64,000 nt of DNA from PALSA-1296 sp038210275 (GTDB lineage Bacteria > Bacteroidota > Ignavibacteria > Palsa-1295). Every line of letters starts with the position of its first letter. Within the stretch, counting starts at the first letter, position 1. This document shows, piece after piece, positions 7,425 to 15,391 of the stretch. The position numbers were made by a program, and so were the translations under genes. The stretch lies in the NCBI GenBank assembly GCA_038210275.1, contig JBBQWV010000017.1, positions 1-64,000 on the forward strand, read 5' to 3'. The notes beneath the pieces were generated by a model. It was not told the DNA's origin, ran no database searches, and saw only the letters and a list, made by a program, of their open reading frames with translations.

Positions 7425-8627
7425 GTGTCACAAAATTTTTATATTGTCTCTCAACCGATAACGCCTTTTCCTGCGACGGAGATAGCATCGCTTGCTGCAA
7501 AAAATCTTCGTGCTCAGATCAAAGGTTCGAAGGTCTTACAATTCCCGCTTGTCGATGGCGGCGAAGGTACGATTGAGCAGCTCATTACATCATCACTCGG
7601 CTCGTTCTTAGAAGTTGAGGCAACATCTGCTTCCGGTGAGCAACTCATCGTGCCACTTGGTTTTGCAGGAGATAGCGGCTCTATCGGCGTGATCGAAATG
7701 AAAGCTATTGCCGAAGCGCCTTCTGCTATTTCTCCCGGATCAAAACCTACGAAGAAAAATGGTATCGGATTTTCTGGTACTACATTTGGTATTGGTGAGT
7801 TGATCGCTGATGCCCTTGATGAAGGCGCGTTTTCTGTTATTCTCGGATGGGATGAACCTCTTGCAAAAGATGCAGGATTCGGAATGGCGCAGGCAATAGG
7901 AGTGAAATTTTTTGACGTTTCAGGAAAAGAACTTGATTTCAAAAATGAAACTCCGCTCTCGGAAGTACAATCAATTGATCTATCTGCCCGGACGTTTAAG
8001 TTGATGAGTTCGAAGTTTTTTATTGCTCGATCGGAAGCAGTTCGCAGCGGGAAATTTGAACGTCAGGTATCAGTAGATGATACTCTTTTCGAAAATGAAC
8101 TTACCCGAATTGCTGCGTTATTAAAAAAAGATAACAATCTCACGGTTGATCTTTCGAAAGTACATCTTGGCGGAAGCTGTATAGAGTTTGGACTCTCCGC
8201 ATTTCTTAACTCGGAATTTAAGGAAGGTGCGCCGCTAGCTCTCGAAGCAAGTAATATCCGCGCAACGCTTTCGGATAAAGGCGGTACGATTATTTTCTTT
8301 GCTGAGAAATTGGAGGATATTGCCAGTGACCGTGCGTCGCTTGCTTCGCGAGAGATCGTGAAAATATCGTCGGAATGCAATGTGCCGATCATAGCAATCA
8401 TTAATGAAGCTGCCAAGCCTGCATCCGAAGCTCGTTATAAAAAGAAACTGCCGCTCTTGCAGCAAGTCTATTGCCTTGCCGATGTGCCACTCTTTTTTGC
8501 TCCGCTTGAGGCGAATGCGCCTCATACAGAGCGAAGAAGATATTTTTCCGCACGGCTTGAAAAACTTATTGGCTTGAAAGCTGATGAATTAAAAAATATT
8601 ATTGATTCACCTGCGGTTATTGTATAA
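7425..8627 (+). CDS. Glycerate kinase family protein with degenerate active-site motifs
   Basis: The 400-aa product aligns by eye with GlxK-type glycerate kinases, which phosphorylate D-glycerate to 2-phosphoglycerate. LVDGGEGTIEQL (~residues 42-53) matches VADGGEGT, TTFGIGELI matches TSWGTGELI, and AKDAGFGMAQAIG matches the second half of GGSATNDGGAGMMQALG. Several conserved stretches are altered: the N-terminal APDSFK is absent (VSQPITPFP), GGSATND is WDEPLAKD, the GGGAAGG region is LGGSCIEFG, and the late TGEGRID motif is replaced by FFAEKLED. It may be an inactive or re-purposed homologue. The start is GTG with no clear Shine-Dalgarno site. Its stop overlaps the next ATG (TAATG). Confidence 0.7.
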   Translation: MSQNFYIVSQPITPFPATEIASLAAKNLRAQIKGSKVLQFPLVDGGEGTIEQLITSSLGSFLEVEATSASGEQLIVPLGFAGDSGSIGVIEMKAIAEAPSAISPGSKPTKKNGIGFSGTTFGIGELIADALDEGAFSVILGWDEPLAKDAGFGMAQAIGVKFFDVSGKELDFKNETPLSEVQSIDLSARTFKLMSSKFFIARSEAVRSGKFERQVSVDDTLFENELTRIAALLKKDNNLTVDLSKVHLGGSCIEFGLSAFLNSEFKEGAPLALEASNIRATLSDKGGTIIFFAEKLEDIASDRASLASREIVKISSECNVPIIAIINEAAKPASEARYKKKLPLLQQVYCLADVPLFFAPLEANAPHTERRRYFSARLEKLIGLKADELKNIIDSPAVIV

Positions 8628-9307
8628 TGTATGTAAAAATAATTACGTACTTTTTCCTCAGCTTTTGCTTTTGCGAAATACTTCATGCGCAGGCTGGTGC
8701 TTCAATAGATAGTACCGATATTTTCTCATATCATAAAAATATTTTTCTTTCGGTCTTCTTACCCAAGGGCATTGCGGAAGGCGTTGCATTGCGGTCATAT
8801 ATCCGTTCGTCAGCATGGGAAGACTTTCGGAAATCGCATAGTGATGCTGAAGCTTTTGATGAAATTGCCGAAGATGCCAATGAACTCTGCAATGATAACC
8901 GAATGGCGATGCTTCTTGCCTCATGCCTTGCTGTTTTGGAACATAAGACGATTCCGGTAAAGCTTCTTTTCGGAATTGTCCTGCCATTGCCGCTTACACT
9001 TGAAAGCCAGCAGGATTTCGATACACGTGTTGCAAAACTGCCTGAGCATATATACGATCAGAAAATTTCGGATAGAGACAAACTTCAGCATTTCTTCTTT
9101 TCTGCTTTTTTTATGAAAGCGTTAAAGATAAATTCTCTCGTAAGGTTGTTAGGAGATGCAGTGGAGATCGGCGAAGATCTTTTTATAGTTGGCGGAGCAA
9201 ACGACTCACGAGATCGCCATGCAAATAACGACGGCATTCGCTTCGGAGAAAATTGTGATGCCGACACGTTACCGATGCCAAGTATTTTTTTAACTGCAAA
9301 TCCGTAG
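8627..9307 (+). CDS. Exported protein of unknown function
   Basis: 226 aa, coupled to the preceding gene by a TAATG overlap. Residues 1-22 form a signal peptide ending LHAQA. The C-terminal third has a recognisable pattern: DKLQHFFFSAFFM, then GDAVEIGEDLF, then GGANDSRDRHANNDGIRFG. The DKxxHF, E and NxxG arrangement recalls periplasmic DUF2279/VanZ-like families, but I would not assign it. The conserved Asp/His/Glu/Asn residues could bind a metal. Neighbouring genes give no firm functional clue. Confidence 0.65.
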   Translation: MYVKIITYFFLSFCFCEILHAQAGASIDSTDIFSYHKNIFLSVFLPKGIAEGVALRSYIRSSAWEDFRKSHSDAEAFDEIAEDANELCNDNRMAMLLASCLAVLEHKTIPVKLLFGIVLPLPLTLESQQDFDTRVAKLPEHIYDQKISDRDKLQHFFFSAFFMKALKINSLVRLLGDAVEIGEDLFIVGGANDSRDRHANNDGIRFGENCDADTLPMPSIFLTANP

Positions 9308-9317
9308 CGCCTTTGTT

Positions 9318-10208
9318 ATGTACAAAATGTTTTATAAAATTTCTTTAATATTTTACATTCTTGCATTGGTTGCAAATAATGGTTGTAAGGATACCGGATT
9401 TCGTAAGATCGAAGGAGCTAATGAAAAGGCAACCTTACAAAGTGCGCAAGAGGCATTGCAACAAATAGAACTTGCACTGAGCAAATATAAGGAGATCAAT
9501 AGATCATACCCGCGTATGACGGAAATGGCGCTCTACGATACCCTGCGAAATTATTTTGTGATACCTATCGACGCGAATCACATATATAGGAATGAAACAG
9601 ATCAGTCGATTTATATCGCCATCGGCGGAAAGAGAAATAAAGTGATCTATCGTTATCCTGCAACGCTAGGGTCTGGAGATTACACATTGTATTGGATTGG
9701 AATGAATGGAATAGACGAGGAGGGAAGGGGCGATGATATTTTTGCTTCGCATGGAAAGCTGCCAAAACAATTGTCGCATAAACTTATAACGAATTTTCGC
9801 GGTGATAGCTTAAAAACAGAGTTCTCTCTTTCGGCAACTGGAAGTGATTTTACAAAAGACTCAGTGAAGTTCCAAATCAGAAGTGTGAATACTATCCTCT
9901 ATACCGATTGGTGGCTTCTGGGATCATATATACAAGGCAGACCGGAGCTTTCTGAGGCGGAACGTCAGGAAACGATCAACTTGGAATTTGATAGATTCCT
10001 TCATCAAATCCATTTTATTAATGCTGATTCGTTATCCAAGAATAAAAGACTTGCTCCTATTTTGCACGGAATAGATGGTGCGATTCTCAGAGATCTTGCG
10101 AAAAAGAATTTGCAAATATTTACCTATTATGCCGGATCGGAAGGGGTGAAGGCGATCTACTGGAATCCGCGTGAGCGAAAGATTAATGTTGTACCAATTT
10201 CACGATGA
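9318..10208 (+). CDS. Lipoprotein with pseudopilin (GspG-like) domain
   Basis: 296 aa. The N-terminus MYKMFYKISLIFYILALVAN ends in a lipobox-like ANNGC, so a lipidated, membrane-anchored protein is inferred. Residues ~40-140 resemble the periplasmic part of type II secretion major pseudopilin: a helix with ALSKYKEINRSYPR, then TEMALYDTL, and DYTLYWIGMNGIDEEGRGDD, which parallels the calcium-loop end of GspG. The usual prepilin cleavage site is missing. The remaining C-terminal half is not recognised. It overlaps the next gene (ATGA). Confidence 0.6.
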   Translation: MYKMFYKISLIFYILALVANNGCKDTGFRKIEGANEKATLQSAQEALQQIELALSKYKEINRSYPRMTEMALYDTLRNYFVIPIDANHIYRNETDQSIYIAIGGKRNKVIYRYPATLGSGDYTLYWIGMNGIDEEGRGDDIFASHGKLPKQLSHKLITNFRGDSLKTEFSLSATGSDFTKDSVKFQIRSVNTILYTDWWLLGSYIQGRPELSEAERQETINLEFDRFLHQIHFINADSLSKNKRLAPILHGIDGAILRDLAKKNLQIFTYYAGSEGVKAIYWNPRERKINVVPISR

Positions 10209-10759
10209 GAAATACTATCATTGCTTTCATCATTATTTTTTGTGCCACTTCGGAAGTGTTTTCGCAAACTGCTGATACATCTGTACCTAAGCCAAAACCT
10301 ATCGGGGCAATACTACGCACTGTTAGGCAAATAGATATGACGAATGATACGATTCCGGAAATTTTGCAAATAGAAACAACAAAAGCAAAACGTGTACGTG
10401 ATATTAAAGTGAGATTTGCAATCTATAGCGGTAGGAAGATGCTTTATTTGAATATATGGAAAGCCGACAATTTCTTTGATCCAAAAGATCATCTCTCCGA
10501 TACGATCAAATGGTTCAGGTTGCAAAGGATTATGAAAGTATTTTTTTCAAATCAGAATTTTAGTCTAAGCGACAGCGAAGATATGACGTCACTATTTGAA
10601 CGGGTTCATACTATGGATATTATACCTGGCTCGGAGGAAGCAAAAGAGTATGCTTCATCATCTCACAAAATATTTTCCGTCTATGGCGGACGTGATTTGC
10701 TCTATGGAATAATCTGGCTTGATTCAAAGAAAGATTTTGTAACTCTGTGGCGTAATTAA
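10205..10759 (+). CDS. Small exported protein of unknown function
   Basis: 184 aa with a clear signal peptide (MRNTIIAFIIIFCATSEVFSQ). I do not recognise a domain. The body is basic and mixed alpha/beta. The start codon overlaps the stop of the preceding lipoprotein gene (ATGA) and the stop lies three bases before the AddB-like gene, so it belongs to the 7425-14158 transcription unit. A joint role with the preceding lipoprotein is inferred from the coupling only. Confidence 0.6.
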   Translation: MRNTIIAFIIIFCATSEVFSQTADTSVPKPKPIGAILRTVRQIDMTNDTIPEILQIETTKAKRVRDIKVRFAIYSGRKMLYLNIWKADNFFDPKDHLSDTIKWFRLQRIMKVFFSNQNFSLSDSEDMTSLFERVHTMDIIPGSEEAKEYASSSHKIFSVYGGRDLLYGIIWLDSKKDFVTLWRN

Positions 10760-10762
10760 AAA

Positions 10763-13700
10763 ATGTATTTTCTTTCTCGCAATACTGATGAACTTGGCTT
10801 TTCTTCTTTTGAAGAAGAGATATCACGTCGTGCGAAAAATGGAGATACAAAAAGCTATCTTTATATTGTTCCCACAGGAGCCGCAGCGCGCGAGCTGATC
10901 AATTGGGTTACAGAGCTTTGTGAAGGGCGAGCGATCAAAGTGCCCAATATTATTTCGCTCGATGATTTGATAGCTCGCCTCGCAAAAAATATCAAACCCG
11001 ATGTCAGAGTCCTCTCCGATCCTGAATCTGCAGTGTTTATTGAACTTGCACTGAAAGATCTTTTACGGCAAAATAAACTTCAATACTTTGAAGGTGAATC
11101 AGACGCAGGACCAAAACTCCCTATTCGTCGCGGTACATTTGAACGTCTTGTTTCAGGAATTGCAGGATTGAAAGAAAGCGGTATAACTCCCGAAAGACTT
11201 AGCGAAGACATTAAGCATGCTGAATCAAATGGTGAGCGGCTCATCGCTGATCGCTCCACCCTCAGACGGGCACATGATCTTGCCGCTATTTACAAAGCCT
11301 ATCAGGATAGACTCGGCACTGGATTTACTGATATTAGCGGACAGTATAGCATCATTGCCGAGCACTTAGAATTGCCTTCGTCCATTATTACAGAAGGACA
11401 GCAGAAAAAAATACAAAAAGTAATTTCGTCGGTTTTTCATGGAGTCTCTGACATATTTGTTGGTTCATTCATCCGTCTTCATGAACCCGCAAGGCAAATT
11501 CTTTTTGCGTTGAGTCATCTTAATGGAATTCGTCTGACGTTTGGTGTGGACTACGAAAAAAGAAATGAGCCTCTCTTTGCTTTGCAGGAGCGGCTTATCC
11601 GGCAGGCAAGCGAAGAAGGATTTACATCTATTATTCCTAAAGAGACTAAGAGTACTCTTCCTTCTGAAATTATTTCTTTTCAAAAAAATCTCCGCTCTTC
11701 GTTTTTCAATTCACGAACCGCTGTGCAGAGCGTTGGAGTCCAAATTCATTCCCATGCTGCAGTCACCGCAAAAGAAGAACTACGATTTGCTGTAAAACGA
11801 ATTAAAGAACTTGCAAGCGATCCGAAGAACCCGGTGGAGTTATCGCAGATCTGTATTGCAAGTTACAAGCAGGATGACTATGCTCCGCTTGCTCGTGAGA
11901 TATTTCGTGAATACGGTATTCCGGCAAATATCACTGACCGGGCACGGCTTGATAGGTCGCCGCTTTACCTTGCATTCAATGCGCTCTTTGATATTGCTGA
12001 ATTCAATTTTAATCGCCGCTCTTTGCTTCGTCTTCTGTCGTCGCCTTATCTTCTGATCACTGGGACAGACGGCAAAAAAATTAATGCCGCAAATCTCTAC
12101 GAAGTCATTACTGACTTCCGACTTCGGCATGGATCAAAATCTTGGTTAGCAGAGATTGATGTGCTGCTCGAAGATCTTCACGAAGAGGAACAATCCGCAT
12201 TAGATGACTTCGATGCCCGTGACTTAAAAGAAAAACTTGGCAGACTTGAACAAGCTCACCATGATATAGAGGTCGTCGAAAAACTTGTTCTGCGATTGAA
12301 GGGGGATAAGACTCCTTCGGAGTTTCATAAAACGATGCTCGGCATCATCAAAGATTGCAAAGTCGTCTCACAGCTTCTTTCGGGAAGCGGGGTGATGATC
12401 GAAGCCGATGCATTGGAGTTTGATACGAGAAGTTACCGAGCGTTCATCACACTTCTCGAAGAACTCGAAGAAATATGTTCGCAGCTTGGACTTGATAAGT
12501 CCTCTTTGCCTCTCACTTTTTATACAGAACGGATTCGCATTGCCTCTCTTCGCACGCGATTCGCTCCGCGTGCTGAGCCGGGACGGGGAGTGATAGTTAC
12601 ATCATTCGAGCAAACCATCGGCTATGAGTTCGATCATCTTTTTCTTGTTGGTCTTAATGACGGTATTTTTCCGGAAATATATTCGCCATCGCTTTTTAAT
12701 CTTCAGGAACATCAGCAAAGTGAAGATGATAAACTAATCGAACAACGCTATCTCTTTTACCAGACACTCTGCACATTCCGTAACGACGTATATCTCATTT
12801 GGCATAAAGGCTCAGACGATAAGAAGAGTGAGATTATGCGGTCACAATTCGTTGATGCATTGGAAGAGATCGTTGGATTCTCTAAAATCTCAAATGAGCA
12901 AAATGAGTCGCAAGTATTTTCCGCAAATGAATTCTTCAGATATGTTGGAAGATCAAATACAATACAACATGAAGTGTCAACTTTTGCAAAAGAAAAAGGG
13001 CTGGATGAAGCTTCACTTGATACACTCCGAACACAGATTCCTCATTCAATATATATCGAAGATAAACGAAGTGAAAGTCCTCTCACAGAATATTCCGGGG
13101 TCCTACCTCTTGATAAGTTGACAGAAGCCGAGAAAGAAGAATTGCTCGGCTATAGAAACAGAGTATATTCGATCTCGCAGCTTGAAACGTATGCCGCTTG
13201 TCCGTTCAAATTTTTCTCGAAATATGTTCTCCATTTGGAATCCGGTTTGCAAAATGATACCGAAGAAGGGTTAAGCGGAGCGGAGCGCGGGACTATTCTG
13301 CATGATACGCTTTATCAGATATTAAGCGGTCTGCGAGAGAGAAAAGAAGATATTCGTAATCTCACCGATGAAGATTTTCACCGGATCAGCACCGAAATTC
13401 TTTCAGTAAAAAATAAACCTGAAAGGGTAGGGAAAAATCATCCGTTCTGGCAACTAGATAAAGAAACCGTTTTTGATCCTCCAGCTCCGGGTACAGGAAT
13501 GCTGCAAAAATTTCTTGATACCGAGAGACAATACGCAGCGTTTATCACCAAGCCAAGTTTCTTCGAAGCAACGTTTGGTATCAAAGCAGGCGAGACAAAA
13601 CGCGATGCGGCATTATATCGCGAAGAACATATTGAAGTGGATGGAATAAAATTCCGTGGAAAGATCGACCGCATTGATATGGATGCTTCTTCCGGTATAT

Positions 13701-14158
13701 TTTCCGTTACCGATTATAAATCCGGCAAGAGCGCATCGCAGAAAGATATTCAAACAGGACTAAGTTTGCAACTTCCGCTTTATCTTCGCATTGCAGAAGA
13801 CCTTCTTCGCGCACATCTTGGCGATGAATCAATGTCAGGTGTTGCCGGAATTTATCATTCGCTCTTAGGAAAAGATTCAAAACAGAAACTTGCCCTCGGT
13901 CTGCATGAGTTTTCAGGAAAAGCATTCGAAGGTCACAAAAGAGGCGGCAAGCTCCGAAGCGAAGTTGAGAGCGCAGAGGATCTGCAGGAAATTATTCAGG
14001 CGACTATTGAATTTGCGAAAGGCTATGTGACTGGAATCACAAAAGGTGAATTCCCGCTTGTCAAGGAAGAGAATATGGCGAAAGTCTGTACTTATTGCGA
14101 GTATAAGCAAGTATGCAGGGTTGGGGAAGCATTAGAAAATAGCGCTTTGAGGCAATAA
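10763..14158 (+). CDS. AddB/RexB-like ATP-dependent exonuclease subunit (PD-(D/E)XK)
   Basis: 1,131 aa, the size of AddB-type subunits of double-strand-break repair helicase-nucleases. The N-terminus has the decayed Walker-like VPTGAAARELI. VIVTSFEQTIGYEFDHLF and VGLNDGIFPE (~residues 615-640) are UvrD-like helicase C-terminal features. The nuclease domain begins at YSISQLETYAACPFKFFSKY. The predicted catalytic Asp are in GKIDRIDM (~966) and VTDYKSGKS (~983, with Lys 985). C813 and C1109, C1112, C1118 (CTYCEYKQVC) match the four cysteines of the AddB iron-sulfur cluster. No AddA helicase gene is adjacent. It is the last gene of the packed run starting at 7425. Confidence 0.8.
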   Translation: MYFLSRNTDELGFSSFEEEISRRAKNGDTKSYLYIVPTGAAARELINWVTELCEGRAIKVPNIISLDDLIARLAKNIKPDVRVLSDPESAVFIELALKDLLRQNKLQYFEGESDAGPKLPIRRGTFERLVSGIAGLKESGITPERLSEDIKHAESNGERLIADRSTLRRAHDLAAIYKAYQDRLGTGFTDISGQYSIIAEHLELPSSIITEGQQKKIQKVISSVFHGVSDIFVGSFIRLHEPARQILFALSHLNGIRLTFGVDYEKRNEPLFALQERLIRQASEEGFTSIIPKETKSTLPSEIISFQKNLRSSFFNSRTAVQSVGVQIHSHAAVTAKEELRFAVKRIKELASDPKNPVELSQICIASYKQDDYAPLAREIFREYGIPANITDRARLDRSPLYLAFNALFDIAEFNFNRRSLLRLLSSPYLLITGTDGKKINAANLYEVITDFRLRHGSKSWLAEIDVLLEDLHEEEQSALDDFDARDLKEKLGRLEQAHHDIEVVEKLVLRLKGDKTPSEFHKTMLGIIKDCKVVSQLLSGSGVMIEADALEFDTRSYRAFITLLEELEEICSQLGLDKSSLPLTFYTERIRIASLRTRFAPRAEPGRGVIVTSFEQTIGYEFDHLFLVGLNDGIFPEIYSPSLFNLQEHQQSEDDKLIEQRYLFYQTLCTFRNDVYLIWHKGSDDKKSEIMRSQFVDALEEIVGFSKISNEQNESQVFSANEFFRYVGRSNTIQHEVSTFAKEKGLDEASLDTLRTQIPHSIYIEDKRSESPLTEYSGVLPLDKLTEAEKEELLGYRNRVYSISQLETYAACPFKFFSKYVLHLESGLQNDTEEGLSGAERGTILHDTLYQILSGLRERKEDIRNLTDEDFHRISTEILSVKNKPERVGKNHPFWQLDKETVFDPPAPGTGMLQKFLDTERQYAAFITKPSFFEATFGIKAGETKRDAALYREEHIEVDGIKFRGKIDRIDMDASSGIFSVTDYKSGKSASQKDIQTGLSLQLPLYLRIAEDLLRAHLGDESMSGVAGIYHSLLGKDSKQKLALGLHEFSGKAFEGHKRGGKLRSEVESAEDLQEIIQATIEFAKGYVTGITKGEFPLVKEENMAKVCTYCEYKQVCRVGEALENSALRQ

Positions 14159-14282
14159 AGGCTGGGCACTCTTCATAAGCCATCTGTCGTTATCAAAGTA
14201 TGCTCCCCGCGTTTTTTTAACGTCCCTGAATCCGTGTTGATTTTTTTAACGTATATACCATTATCTTTATAACTATAATTTT

Positions 14283-14615
14283 ATGTCAGATTATAACTCA
14301 AACTCAAGCAACTCAATACAATCTTTCTTGATCGGTGCCGCTGTGGGTGGGGCGATCGGCGCTGCTGTAGCATTACTTTACGCACCTAAAAAGGGAGCAA
14401 AACTTCGCGAGGATATTTCCGATACGTATGACGATCTCACTTCGCGTCTGAACAAACTTCTGAAGCGCGCTAAAACTTCAGGAGAAGATCTGATCAGTGA
14501 TGGGATGGAAAAAGGCGATGAGTTAATGCATGAAGCATATAAAAAAGCAGAAGATCTGATCGGTGAAGCTGACAGGATTATGCATGAAGCTCGTGCTCGT
14601 GTCTTAGGAAATTAA
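14283..14615 (+). CDS. YtxH domain protein
   Basis: 110 aa. Residues ~12-33 form a glycine/alanine-rich membrane segment (GAAVGGAIGAAVALLYAPKK), the signature of the YtxH family, followed by KGAKLREDI and a long charged amphipathic helix. YtxH proteins are small membrane-anchored proteins linked to envelope and stress physiology, with no enzyme activity known. The gap upstream (14159-14282) holds a repeated TTTTTTTAACGT twice and AT-rich sequence that may include its promoter. It is paired with the DUF948-like gene 62 bases downstream. Confidence 0.85.
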   Translation: MSDYNSNSSNSIQSFLIGAAVGGAIGAAVALLYAPKKGAKLREDISDTYDDLTSRLNKLLKRAKTSGEDLISDGMEKGDELMHEAYKKAEDLIGEADRIMHEARARVLGN

Positions 14616-14677
14616 TCTGCGCAGCATCTTGGTACCGGGAGAGTAAAATAATTTTGAACATTACTGTATAAACGCTT

Positions 14678-15151
14678 ATGGATATCGCACTTTCAATTCT
14701 CGGCTGTATAGCCCTTGTTGGGTTTATTTGGCTGGTGTTCAAAATTTCTGTAACACTTGGCAAAGTTGAAACTACATTGCAGAGAGGCATGACCGAGCTT
14801 GAAACTGCCAAGAGAGACATCTCTCAAATGGCGCATGAAGTTTCTGAAGTTCGGATACACATGGTACCTGTCCTTGATAATATGGCTGAGATTACGAAGA
14901 ATATTTCTGGTATGACAGAAGGTCTTACTCCGCGCGTTGAAGCAATCTACGATACTGTTGACGATACGCTGAACATAGTCCGCGGCGCATTGGATGATGT
15001 CGAGCGCATTAAAGATAGCGTTGTTGCCACGATCGAATCGCCTCTGAATTTAGTCCGCAGAACCTCCACCGGAGTTGTAGGCACAATAGTAAAAGGAGTA
15101 ACGGTCGTCCGAGATCTTATCGAACAATTTAGTAAGAACGGGAAAGAGTAA
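14678..15151 (+). CDS. DUF948-like membrane-anchored coiled-coil protein
   Basis: 157 aa. An N-terminal transmembrane helix (residues ~5-24, ILGCIALVGFIWLVFKI) is followed by a long heptad-rich helix with spaced hydrophobics through ~120. This is the layout of DUF948/YoxC proteins, which commonly sit beside YtxH. The role is probably structural at the inner membrane. The assignment rests on architecture and gene pairing rather than on catalytic residues. Confidence 0.7.
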   Translation: MDIALSILGCIALVGFIWLVFKISVTLGKVETTLQRGMTELETAKRDISQMAHEVSEVRIHMVPVLDNMAEITKNISGMTEGLTPRVEAIYDTVDDTLNIVRGALDDVERIKDSVVATIESPLNLVRRTSTGVVGTIVKGVTVVRDLIEQFSKNGKE

Positions 15152-15178
15152 TCGCATAGGCGATTCGTTGGTAGGCGC

Positions 15179-15293
15179 AGGGCTTTAGCTGGCGACCGCA
15201 CGGTCGTGGCAATCTAAAATCTTTGAAATTTTATATACTCCTAAATTTTTTAGGTTAGCACGTCGGGCTTGCGTCCTCCTCGCGATGACATTG
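15179..15293. repeat. REP-like element, copy B (one arm decayed)
   Basis: It retains the right end CCTCGCGATGACATTG (to 15293) and the inner arm CGTGGCAATCTAAAATC. The left outer GTCATTGCGAG end is lost and the right inner arm is mutated to TTAGCACG. It fills most of the gap before the first large surface-protein gene. Confidence 0.7.
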
Positions 15294-15391
15294 GAGAAGA
15301 ATTCCTCCTAATAAAGTGTAACAAAATCAGAATTCCGAGGTCTTTATAGTATAAAGTTGTGTTCTCTATAAGGAGTTAACTTGCTACCACT

